DNA of 22,507 nucleotides from Allomyces macrogynus ATCC 38327. Lineage: Eukaryota > Blastocladiomycota > Blastocladiomycetes > Blastocladiales > Blastocladiaceae. Shown in pieces: positions 1-7,289 of the stretch. The notes under the pieces are model-generated. The model ran no database searches. It was not told where the DNA came from and saw only the letters and a list, made by a program, of their open reading frames with translations. Position 1 is the stretch's first letter; each line of letters begins with the position of its first letter. The stretch lies in assembly GCA_000151295.1 (NCBI GenBank), contig GG745329.1, positions 162,275 through 184,781 of the forward strand. The letters run 5' to 3'. The position numbers were made by a program, and so were the translations under genes.

Positions 1-1
1 C

Positions 2-328
2 CGTTCGGCAACATCTACACGACGACGGCGCCGTTCCCGGGGATGGATCCCGGTCATGGCCGCCGCGTCAACGCTGCCCCCGCGCGTCGCGCTCGGTCTC
101 GGGACGCTGCCGGGGGGTGCGGGCGCGTTTGGGATTGCGGCCGGCTCGCAGGCGGCCGGGATGGGGGGCATGGATATGGATGAGATGATGGGCGTCCAGC
201 CATCGATGGAGTTGGGTGGGCTGGGGCTGGATTTGGACGCGATCATGTTTGGGAATGGCGCAACGAGTGGGGCCGGCGCGCAGGGTGCGGCAGGAGGGGC
301 CGGGCTCGGGGCTGCGTTGAATGGGTAA
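2..328 (+). CDS. 3' end of an unidentified Gly/Met/Ala-rich protein (partial)
   Basis: The frame is open from base 2 to a TAA at 326-328. The last ~60 residues are rich in Gly, Ala and Met, with an acidic-hydrophobic patch (MDMDEMMG, then LGLDLDAIMFG) of the kind seen in activation domains; no family is recognised. Over roughly the first 50 bases another frame reads more like protein (PFGNIYTTTAPFPGMDP), so there may be an intron or an indel between about 45 and 165. One weak phase-compatible intron would run from the GTCAAC near 84 to an AG near 152. The gene start lies outside the window. The 3' tail is probably coding; the upstream join is unresolved. Confidence 0.4.
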   Translation, partial: RSATSTRRRRRSRGWIPVMAAASTLPPRVALGLGTLPGGAGAFGIAAGSQAAGMGGMDMDEMMGVQPSMELGGLGLDLDAIMFGNGATSGAGAQGAAGGAGLGAALNG

Positions 329-406
329 GAGAAGGTGGAGAGGGTGGAGGAGGGAAGAGTGCGGAGGAGGGAGGGAGGGAGGGAGGATGAGGAGGAGGAG
401 GAGTAG
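329..406 (+). repeat. Purine-only GGA/GGGA-rich tract just after the stop codon
   Basis: A nearly pure A/G stretch follows the stop codon directly. It includes a GGGAGGGAGGGAGGG core near 370-385, which could form a G-quadruplex in the sense strand or the 3' UTR. It is low complexity and not coding. Confidence 0.6.
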
Positions 407-1022
407 GTTGCTGGTAGGTCGTCGGCGTGTCATGTTATCAGGTTCGACCATTCGTTGTGTCGTGGTGTCGTCGCGTCATCTCGTAAGGATCACATCCAGC
501 CGAACCGCCGCGGTCGCTGAAGTTGGTTTTTCATCACCAAGGTTTCGTCAAATTCAAGAATCGACGAGGTCTTCCGCAAACCAGGACGGGGCGCGTCATG
601 ATCGCAGCTGCGCGAACCCAGGAGCAAAGACCCAACTACCGCGTCAACTTCTGCCACGGCCATACGACACTGTCAGGGATGCCCACCGTATTCCACCGGT
701 CCTGACGAGGAAGTGAGCCTGGCACAGAACACCGAAGTCCGTGCACACAAGGACAGGGCATCGTGCACACACGGACAGGGTATCGCGCACCACTCCGTTA
801 TGAATGCTGAGCATCGTTTCCACCCTGCTGCGTGGTATTCACATACCAATCAAGAGCACTGGTATTTCGCGCGCAGTATGGGGTGGAGTACTCTCAACCG
901 TACTTGCCGATTCGATTCCGAACTCGAGTTCGCGCGTAAGCAGCAGAATGAATGTGATCAAAACCGGCCATTCTTGAGGAAAATAGGGCCAATTCAAATG
1001 CGGAATAAAACACCGACCATCC
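407..1022. other. Intergenic region with no convincing gene
   Basis: This lies between two converging genes. Short ORFs here have no recognisable domain and look like open reading by base composition. The only visible structure is an imperfect 22-bp tandem duplication at 741-762 and 763-784, with two mismatches. Confidence 0.5.
741..784. repeat. Imperfect 22-bp tandem repeat, two copies
   Basis: The two copies start GTGCACACA and end GGACAGGG(C/T)ATC. They differ at two positions. No function is apparent. Confidence 0.6.
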
Positions 1023-1805
1023 TCATGCCGAGACGGTACCTGCGGCACCGCCGGCCTGCGCGGCCTGCTGCTCGGCGGCCTCCTTGCGCGCGAGCATCAT
1101 CTTGTACTGCAAGACCTCGACCAAGACTAGACGAGCACGAGCGAGTGGGATGGCCATCAGTCGCGGCACGCATTCGAAAGCGTGATGCGCAGGCGCCAAG
1201 AGAGTAATCGCGGGCAGGCGGGGATCTGCGAGCCTAAGCCGCATGCATCGAGCCAGTTCGCACGCACCGACGCGGCAACGTGGACCAGGACCCTAAACCG
1301 CGAACGCACCTCGCATGTTGTTCTGCTTGGCAATGATAGTCTGCTGCAGCGTGTCCAGGTTGCCCTGCAGAAACTCGACCTTGCGCTTGTAGAACGCCTT
1401 TGCGTCGTCGACCTTCTTGTCGACGTAGTAGCCCGTCCCGACATCGACAATCACGCGCTCCGTATTGTTGAGCTTGCCAGGTACGTAGAGCGAGTTCGTC
1501 AGCGGCACGAGGATTGCGCGGTCTGCAAGAAACAGCCGCCACTGGAACGTGGTCAGTCGTCGTTACGGTCGCGATTCGACCGACCGTTTGCTGTGGAGTC
1601 CGTGCGTGCCTTGATGTTCGGGCGTGATAGCGCCGAGCGCTTCAATGCACGCGGAAAACTTGGCCTGCGCCTGCTTGAGCTGAGTGAAAGAGCTTGTCAA
1701 GTGCGTGATCTCCTCGTCGAGCTGCTGCCGCACGGCTTGCAGCTGCGGCAGTGGCAGCGTCGTCAGGTCGATCGATTGCTGTTGCGGTTGCGCCGACTTG
1801 CTCAT
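1023..1805 (-). CDS. PFD5 (GIM5): Prefoldin subunit 5 (alpha-type), three exons
   Basis: This subunit of the hexameric prefoldin co-chaperone hands nascent actin and tubulin to the CCT chaperonin in the cytosol. The exons are complement(1023..1126, 1310..1522, 1610..1805) and give 170 residues, slightly longer than usual (about 150). Family-typical stretches appear in order: LPLPQLQAVRQQLDEEI and LTSSFTQLKQAQAKF (first coiled-coil helix), ILVPLTNSLYVPGKL and VIVDVGTGYYVDK (beta-hairpin core), then VEFLQGNLDTLQQTI and VLVEVLQYKMMLARK (second helix). The start at 1805 gives MSKSAQPQQQ directly before the conserved region. Intron 2 (1127-1309) is GTGCGT..CTAG. Intron 1 (1523-1609) needs a GC donor (AAG|GCACGC) and the acceptor TCTTGCAG; both are phase 1 and rebuild PEHQ-DRAILVPL without a gap. 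The gene diverges from the 14-3-3 gene across the large inverted repeat, whose left arm begins 223 bp upstream of the ATG. Family assignment is confident. Confidence 0.93.
1523..1609 (-). other. Apparent GC-AG intron in PFD5
   Basis: No GT donor gives a continuous conserved protein here. AAG|GCACGC at 1609/1608 joined to TTGCAG|AC at 1523 restores the prefoldin core in frame (phase 1, 87 nt). GC-AG introns are a known minor class of U2 introns. The nearest GT would add about ten non-conserved residues. Confidence 0.75.
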
Positions 1806-2667
1806 TGCTGGTGGTGGTTCGTTCCGAAATGGTCAACAAGGCGATTGGTTCGTGATTCGCGACGGGACCGCGTCGACAGCAAGGCGGATGTCTCACGGCG
1901 ACGGTTTGAGACAAATGTGACCAATGTCGAGAATATAGCAAAATGCCACATATTATTTGAACTTCATCACATGCGCGTGGCAAACGCGCCGGCCCGTTTG
2001 ATTTCCAACCTGATCGAACGCCGGCGCATCAGCAAAAGCGTCGCGGTAGAGAGCGGGGGTCGGGGGCGCGTCTTTACTTATGAGCGGTCGACAAGCCGGA
2101 CAAGGTGTTCTCCAAGGCGCGCGCGCGGCGGCGGCGTGGCGGCAGGCCAAAGGGCGGCAGCACAGCAGCAGCTGGGAAACGCAAGCCAGGTTTTGGTTGT
2201 CACTTGTCAGCAGCAACAACACACTGAAAGCGACCTCGCCGCGACGGCCACACAGTCGGCCACCACTGCTGCCACCACCTCCGGCTTGTCACGCGCAGCG
2301 CGCTGCCGCCACTGCCGCCCGCCCGCCCGCCCGCCCAGCAGCAGCAGCGCAGCGCACACGCCATCCTCTCAGCTTGGCCGCCGGCGATTGAACTCTGCCA
2401 GCCGGTACGTGCGTGCCGCTCGTTTCTGAGAAATCAAGCGGGCGATCTGCGCGTTCTGGCCGGCAAGGTTGAGCGATTCTGAAGGCGATTTGCTGTGTGG
2501 TTTTCGAGCGTGTAGTGCGAGCCAGGACCACGTCAACGGTCCTGGCCGCGACCCGGAGAGGTACTCCTTGCAAGTTTGCATGCAAGATTGCACGGCGCGC
2601 GGGTCATATCAACGATTTCGATAAATAACGTTAACCCCAGGACGGATAAGGTGCGGAAATGCATAAT

Positions 2668-2739
2668 GGGGTGTTGGCGCAACGGCAGCGCGTCCGACTC
2701 CAGATCGGAAGGCTGGGAGTTCGAATCTCTCACACCTCA
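2668..2739 (+). tRNA. tRNA-Trp (CCA), copy 1
   Basis: The 72-nt cloverleaf folds cleanly: acceptor GGGGTGT/ACACCTC (one G-U), D stem GCGC/GCGC, anticodon stem TCCGA/TCGGA with loop CTCCAGA (anticodon CCA), T stem GGGAG/CTCTC with loop TTCGAAT, discriminator A. There is no intron. A T6 pol III terminator follows at 2742-2747. The gene points into the inverted-repeat spacer, towards the identical copy at 3087-3158. Confidence 0.95.
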
Positions 2740-2741
2740 TC

Positions 2742-2747
2742 TTTTTT
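2742..2747 (+). terminator. Pol III T-run terminator of tRNA-Trp copy 1
   Basis: Six T residues begin 3 nt after the tRNA-Trp 3' end. Confidence 0.75.
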
Positions 2748-2808
2748 CGATTTCAATGTTTCTGCTCTTTTCTCGCGCTTCAAGCGCAGAAACAAAGCCA
2801 AGGCGGTC

Positions 2809-3017
2809 TGTTTTCCCCATGTCAACACCACTCATGCCAACACTCATGTTGTCCAATTTTTCGTGCAAATGGCAATCCGCAATACAGAGAACTGAAAGCA
2901 CAGCATGCAGATTGATGGATGGAGTGATGTTGTGTCTTACCGTTCTGGGCCTTTTCTGTTCTCTGTTTTGAGCAAAAGAAGGCTTTTAGGATGTTTTGAG
3001 CAAAAGAAGGCTTTTAG
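2809..3017. other. Spacer of the inverted duplication
   Basis: This 209-bp segment separates the two arms and is not palindromic. It is more AT-rich than the arms and holds no gene. Its right end is a 28-bp tandem duplication. It contains the only non-duplicated 3' flank between the two convergent tRNA-Trp genes. Confidence 0.8.
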
Positions 3018-3019
3018 GA
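2964..3019. repeat. Perfect 28-bp tandem duplication at the inner arm junction
   Basis: Two exact copies lie at 2964-2991 and 2992-3019, beginning TGTTTTGAGCAAAAG and ending CTTTTAGGA. The second copy ends 2 bp inside the right arm, so it abuts the breakpoint of the inverted duplication. This suggests replication slippage or repair synthesis at that junction. Confidence 0.85.
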
Positions 3020-3078
3020 CCGCCTTGGCTTTGTTTCTGCGCTTGAAGCGCGAGAAAAGAGCAGAAACATTGAAATCG

Positions 3079-3084
3079 AAAAAA
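3079..3084 (-). terminator. Pol III T-run terminator of tRNA-Trp copy 2
   Basis: Six T residues on the minus strand begin 3 nt after the tRNA-Trp 3' end, mirroring the first copy. Confidence 0.75.
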
Positions 3085-3086
3085 GA

Positions 3087-3158
3087 TGAGGTGTGAGAGA
3101 TTCGAACTCCCAGCCTTCCGATCTGGAGTCGGACGCGCTGCCGTTGCGCCAACACCCC
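3087..3158 (-). tRNA. tRNA-Trp (CCA), copy 2
   Basis: This is the mirror copy of the tRNA at 2668-2739, with the same cloverleaf, CCA anticodon, discriminator and T6 terminator. The two genes converge, with 347 bp between their 3' ends. Confidence 0.95.
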
Positions 3159-3842
3159 ATTATGCATTTCCGCACCTTATCCGTCCTGGGGTTAACGTTA
3201 TTTATCGAAATCGTTGATATGACCCGCGCGCCGTGCAATCTTGCATGCAAACTTGCAAGGAGTACCTCTCCGGGTCGCGGCCAGGACCGTTGACGTGGTC
3301 CTGGCTCGCACTACACGCTCGAAAACCACACAGCAAATCGCCTTCAGAATCGCTCAACCTTGCCGGCCAGAACGCGCAGATCGCCCGCTTGATTTCTCAG
3401 AAACGAGCGGCACGCACGTACCGGCTGGCAGAGTTCAATCGCCGGCGGCCAAGCTGAGAGGATGGCGTGTGCGCTGCGCTGCTGCTGCTGGGCGGGCGGG
3501 CGGGCGGGCGGCAGTGGCGGCAGCGCGCTGCGCGTGACAAGCCGGAGGTGGTGGCAGCAGTGGTGGCCGACTGTGTGGCCGTCGCGGCGAGGTCGCTTTC
3601 AGTGTGTTGTTGCTGCTGACAAGTGACAACCAAAACCTGGCTTGCGTTTCCCAGCTGCTGCTGTGCTGCCGCCCTTTGGCCTGCCGCCACGCCGCCGCCG
3701 CGCGCGCGCCTTGGAGAACACCTTGTCCGGCTTGTCGACCGCTCATAAGTAAAGACGCGCCCCCGACCCCCGCTCTCTACCGCGACGCTTTTGCTGACCC
3801 TCTCGAGCCCTCGAACACCGACCCACCCATCAGCCCACCACC

Positions 3843-5197
3843 ATGGCCACGGTGCGTGCGCACCCGCTGCATGCCCACGCGCGCGACGTCGTGCTGCTTA
3901 CGATGCTGCAACTGACGCGCCGCGCTGCCCGTGTTCCTCTCTGCTCCCCCTCGTCATGTATCGGTGCTCTCGTCCCGCGCGTCCCGCTTTCTCGCTGCCC
4001 GCGCTCTCCCTCGCCGCGCCCTGCTGCTGCGACTGCAACGCGACTCGCCGGTGTTTCGTGGACCGATGCACGTCGGATCGACCGACCCGCCGCTCGCGCC
4101 ACCTCTTTCTCGCCGCACGACTTCGTCTCGTGGCCCCCTTTCGCATCGTCGTGAACGCGCGGCTATGCTTGTCGGCCTCAGGAACGCGACAACCAGGTCT
4201 ACATGGCCAAGCTCTCGGAGCAGGCCGAGCGCTACGATGGTGCGTTTTGAGAACTCAAGTGGAGCCATGTCTTGGAGGAGGCGCTCTCGCCAACTTGATG
4301 ATGTGGACGGTGGACTTACGTCGCCTGCGTTTCACCACTGCAGAGATGGTCACGTTCATGAAGGTAAGTTGACGACGAAATGCGGCTGCTTCCTCACACG
4401 GAAGCGCTCCCCCCCCCCCCCCCCTTCCGACGGGCTCACCGGCTCCTTCGTTGGGCCGGTCCCACGCCGTCCGTCGCGCGCGAGAATGCGTTCTCACCCA
4501 CCTTTTACTATCGGATTCGTAGGAGGTAGCCAAGCTCGGCGTTGAGCTCACGGTCGAGGAGCGCAACCTGCTCTCGGTCGCCTACAAAAACGTGATTGGT
4601 GCTCGCCGTGCGTCGTGGCGCATTGTCTCGTCGATTGAGCAGAAGGAGGAGAACAAAGGCAACGTCGCCCAGGTCGAGAAGATCAAGGGCTACCGCCAAA
4701 AGATCGAGGCTGAGCTCTCGGATGTGTGCTCTGACATTCTTGCCGTGCTCGACGCTCACCTGATCCCGGCCGCCGAGGCTGGCGAGTCGAAGGTCTTCTA
4801 CTACAAGATGAAGGGCGACTACCACCGGTACCTGGCCGAGTTTGCTGCGGGCGAGGGCCGCAAGGAGGCTGCCGCCGCTGCGCACGACGCCTACAAGCTC
4901 GCGACCGACATTGCCCAGACCGAGCTCGCGCCGACGCACCCGATCCGCCTCGGTCTCGCGCTCAACTTCTCGGTCTTCTACTACGAGATTCTCAACTCGC
5001 CCGACCGCGCGTGCCACCTTGCCAAGCAGGCGTTTGACGACGCGATTGCCGAGCTTGACACGCTCTCGGAGGAGTCCTACAAGGACTCGACGCTCATCAT
5101 GCAGCTGCTGCGCGACAACCTGACGCTGTGGACGTCCGACCTGCAGGAGGGCGACAAGGCCGATGAGGCCAAGGAGGGCGAGGGCGAGCAGGCCTAA
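3843..5197 (+). CDS. 14-3-3 family protein, four coding exons
   Basis: This dimeric phosphoserine/phosphothreonine-binding adaptor would act in cytosolic signalling (BMH1/rad24-type in fungi). The exons are 3843..3851, 4182..4239, 4344..4363 and 4523..5197, giving 253 residues, normal for the family. The spliced N-terminus reads [17 protein letters not shown] then AERYDEMVTFMKEVA, the standard 14-3-3 start. Later motifs are [19 protein letters not shown] (Lys and Arg of the phosphopeptide pocket), [14 protein letters not shown] (the pocket Arg-Tyr) and [27 protein letters not shown]. The C-terminal tail is acidic ([16 protein letters not shown]). Introns are 330, 104 and 159 nt, with donors GTGCGT, GTGCGT and GTAAGT. 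The first coding exon is only ATG GCC ACG, and exon 3 is a 20-nt microexon. The ATG has a good context (CCACCATGG). The upstream region is the right arm of the inverted duplication. Family assignment is certain; the isoform is not. Confidence 0.97.
4409..4424 (+). repeat. 16-nt poly-C run in 14-3-3 intron 3
   Basis: A run of 16 C residues lies inside intron 3, about 45 nt after the donor. It is probably length-variable and prone to sequencing error, but it lies outside coding sequence. Confidence 0.8.
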
Positions 5198-5667
5198 GTT
5201 GATTGGTTTTCACCGTGCGCTGTTGCGGTGTCGGTCGGAAGCCGTGACTGATGAGGGGGCGACGAGAGGATGCTGGTTTGTTGGTTGGAGTTTGCGCCGC
5301 CGTTTGGAGCTTTGATATCATTTCCGCGGGCCAGTGCGGTCGCCGGGCGTTTCATGTTTCCTTGTCGTCTGTCGTCTTGCTGAACGACAGAACCGCCTTG
5401 GTCGACAGGGCCGCGAGGACGATACACACGCGATGCACACATATCTGCTTGGAGCAACCGCTCCGACTTGAACCTCATTGGACCAGCCTGGCCATCGCGT
5501 CAGAGCACCGCTTTCCAGCACCCCAACTTGACACGGTCAGAAAAGTACCAAGCGGCAATCCATGGCTCAACACTTTCAAGCGAGTCACAAGTGCCCGCAA
5601 CACGCTTACGCTGCCTTCTCCACTTCATCTCGTCAGCAAAAATCGAGCCCGGCGCCAAGCACCCACC
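5198..5667. other. Intergenic region between 14-3-3 and PIG-L
   Basis: These 470 bp hold the 14-3-3 3' UTR and the PIG-L upstream region. The frame continues open upstream of the PIG-L start, but the encoded residues do not look like protein. No RNA gene or repeat was seen. Confidence 0.5.
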
Positions 5668-6856
5668 ATGGATCAGCTTACAAGCCGAGTCGGGAGACTG
5701 CTCGCCGCAGCATCGATCCCGTCCTCGTTCCTGGCCTCTGTCCGCGAGCTGACGGCAGCGCAGCTCGCCGCTGTGGCAGGAGTCACGTTCCTCCTCTTCC
5801 TTGTCGCGTCGCGCATCATCACAGCATTCCTCGACCATGTTCTCTTCCCGGCACACAAGATTCTCGGCCCGACCCTCGCCGAATCTTCGTCGGGCTCACC
5901 ACGGCTCAAGCACTTTGACGCGTCCGACCGCGTCCTGCTGGTCATTGCGCACCCGGACGACGAGTGCATGTTTTTCGGGCCGACGGTCGTGGCCCTGGCG
6001 CGCGGGCACCGCGCGCTCGTGCACGTGCTGAGTCTGTCAACGGGCAATGCCGATGGACTCGGTGCGGTGCGCGTCAATGAACTCGTGCGCAGCTGTGCGG
6101 TGCTGGGCGTGCCCGAGGCGCGCGTGCACTGGGTGGACGCGCCACAGCTGCAGGACGGGATGCGGAATGCGTGGAGCGCGCGCGAGATTCGGCGGCATGT
6201 GCGCGAGACGGTGCAGGCGCACGGGATTACGCAGGTACGTGAGGGGGTCGTGGTGGTGGTGGTTGGATGGGCGTGATCTGACGCGTTTGCCATGGTTGAT
6301 ATCCAGATAATCACGTTTGACGAGCGGGGCGTATCGGGCCACCCGAACCACATTGCCGTCGCGTCGGCGCTTCTGTACGTGGACGCTCTCCACCCAGTCT
6401 CGTGCACGGAATCGGGACTGACTGCCATATAGAGCGTGGACGGCGACCCCCGTCTGGCAGCTGCGATCGGTCCCGCTCGTACACAAGTATGCGGGACAGG
6501 CCGTGCCCCGACGACTCTTGCGCGCTCTTAGTGCAACACAAGGCCCGGCGCGTCTTGCGATTGGCGATGGAATCGGTGTTGGGCAGGACCGGTGGGCCGT
6601 GGTCGCGCGCGACGCGCAGGCGCACCGTGTGCAGCTGGGGATGCAGTGCCACGCGACCCAGCTCGTGTGGTTCCGGTGGCTGTATGTGCGATGCGCTTAT
6701 TACATGTGGGCGAATGTGCTCGAGCGCGTGCCAGCGGCCGACGAGGACGAGGAAGTGGTGGAGGCTGGTGAGGGTGAGGAGGCCGTGATGACGAGGGCGC
6801 GCAGGCGTGTGCCGGCAGCGGCTGCAAGGCGGGCGCGTGGGTCGCGGAACGAGTAG
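5668..6856 (+). CDS. GPI12 (PIGL): N-acetylglucosaminyl-phosphatidylinositol de-N-acetylase (PIG-L/Gpi12), three exons
   Basis: This enzyme removes the acetyl group from GlcNAc-PI, the second step of GPI-anchor synthesis, at the ER membrane. The exons are 5668..6234, 6307..6374 and 6433..6856, giving 352 residues. One N-terminal transmembrane helix is visible at about residues 31-53 (LAAVAGVTFLLFLVASRII). The LmbE/PIG-L metal-binding signature follows: VLLVIAHPDDECMFFGP with HPDDE at 95-99, then LSTGNADGLGAVRVNEL, and the second metal-binding segment GVSGHPNHIAVAS (GHPNH at 200-204). The C-terminal QLVWFRWLYVRCAYYMWAN is the membrane-associated end typical of eukaryotic PIG-L. Introns are 72 nt (GTACGT..CCAG) and 58 nt (GTACGT..ATAG, phase 2). 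The segment after GHPNH is shorter than in most homologues, so the exon 2/3 join is slightly less certain. The ATG at 5668 (CACCATGG) directly precedes the membrane helix. Confidence 0.94.
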
Positions 6857-7289
6857 CCAGCACGGTATGATTTGCGCGTTTTGTCACGGCAAGGGATGGT
6901 GAGGACAAGGAGGAATGAAGATATTTTTGATCATCTGGTACCTGGTCCTGGCCATGGCCAGGCAGTTGCCATGGCTCCATCGTGGCGCGGGTGGCGAGGG
7001 AACGCCAGCTCAGCCCACGTGGGGGGACGCTTCCATTTGTCGCGTCGTGTCTGCATCTCAGGCTGCTGGGCCACTCGAACACGCCGAGACAACGAAGACA
7101 ACGACGAGATGAGACGACGACCAACCACTGACCCCCGCCCGACCCCTTCTCCCCCCCTCGACCGGCCCCGTGTATGCCCCGCCGCGCTGCGCGACTGCCT
7201 GCATTGCGCCGCGCTCGTCCCGCGCATTGACGCTATCTGCTCCCAGCTCAACCTCACTGGCCAGGCTCGGCCACGTCCACGACGCAACC
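6857..7289. other. Intergenic and 5' region of the RRM-PUF gene
   Basis: This holds the PIG-L 3' flank and a C-rich pyrimidine tract (about 7130-7165, CCCCCGCCCGACCCC then CTCCCCCCCTCGACC) that probably marks the core promoter or 5' UTR of the next gene. No coding signal was seen. Confidence 0.45.

Larger units (their letters stand above)
2029..2808 (+). repeat. Left arm of a 780-bp inverted duplication
   Basis: This is the reverse complement of 3018-3797; every position x pairs with 5826-x. The translations of both arms agree wherever I compared them, and the bases agree in the stretches I checked, including both ends, so the arms look identical. At the outer edge 2028 (A) no longer matches its partner, and at the inner edge 2809 (T) no longer matches. 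The arm holds tRNA-Trp, a CGCC-repeat tract near 2314-2336 and several CAG/CTG runs. Its outer end lies 223 bp upstream of the PFD5 start. No terminal inverted repeats, target-site duplication or transposase were seen, so it looks like a segmental duplication and not a transposon. Confidence 0.93.
3018..3797 (-). repeat. Right arm of the 780-bp inverted duplication
   Basis: This is the reverse complement of 2029-2808. The outer end lies 45 bp upstream of the 14-3-3 ATG, so most of the presumptive 14-3-3 promoter and 5' UTR is inside the duplicated segment. It includes a GGGC-repeat tract (about 3490-3512) that could form G-quadruplexes, and a pyrimidine-rich end (CCCCCGACCCCCGCTCTC). The short distance to 14-3-3 suggests that this arm is the original and the PFD5-side arm the copy, but that is inference. 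Confidence 0.93.

Noticed and set aside
1182..2429. 415-codon ORF on the + strand
   Set aside because: It overlaps PFD5 exons and introns in antisense and then runs into the inverted-repeat arm. No domain, and no reason to expect a gene.
2029..3797. Transposable element with terminal inverted repeats
   Set aside because: The arms hold tRNA genes and promoter-like sequence, with no transposase, no target-site duplication and no typical ends. A segmental inverted duplication explains it better.
7170..7289. Upstream in-frame start for the PUF gene
   Set aside because: The ATG at 7170 has a weaker context, and the extra 40 residues have UTR-like composition. The ATG at 7290 has a good Kozak-like context.
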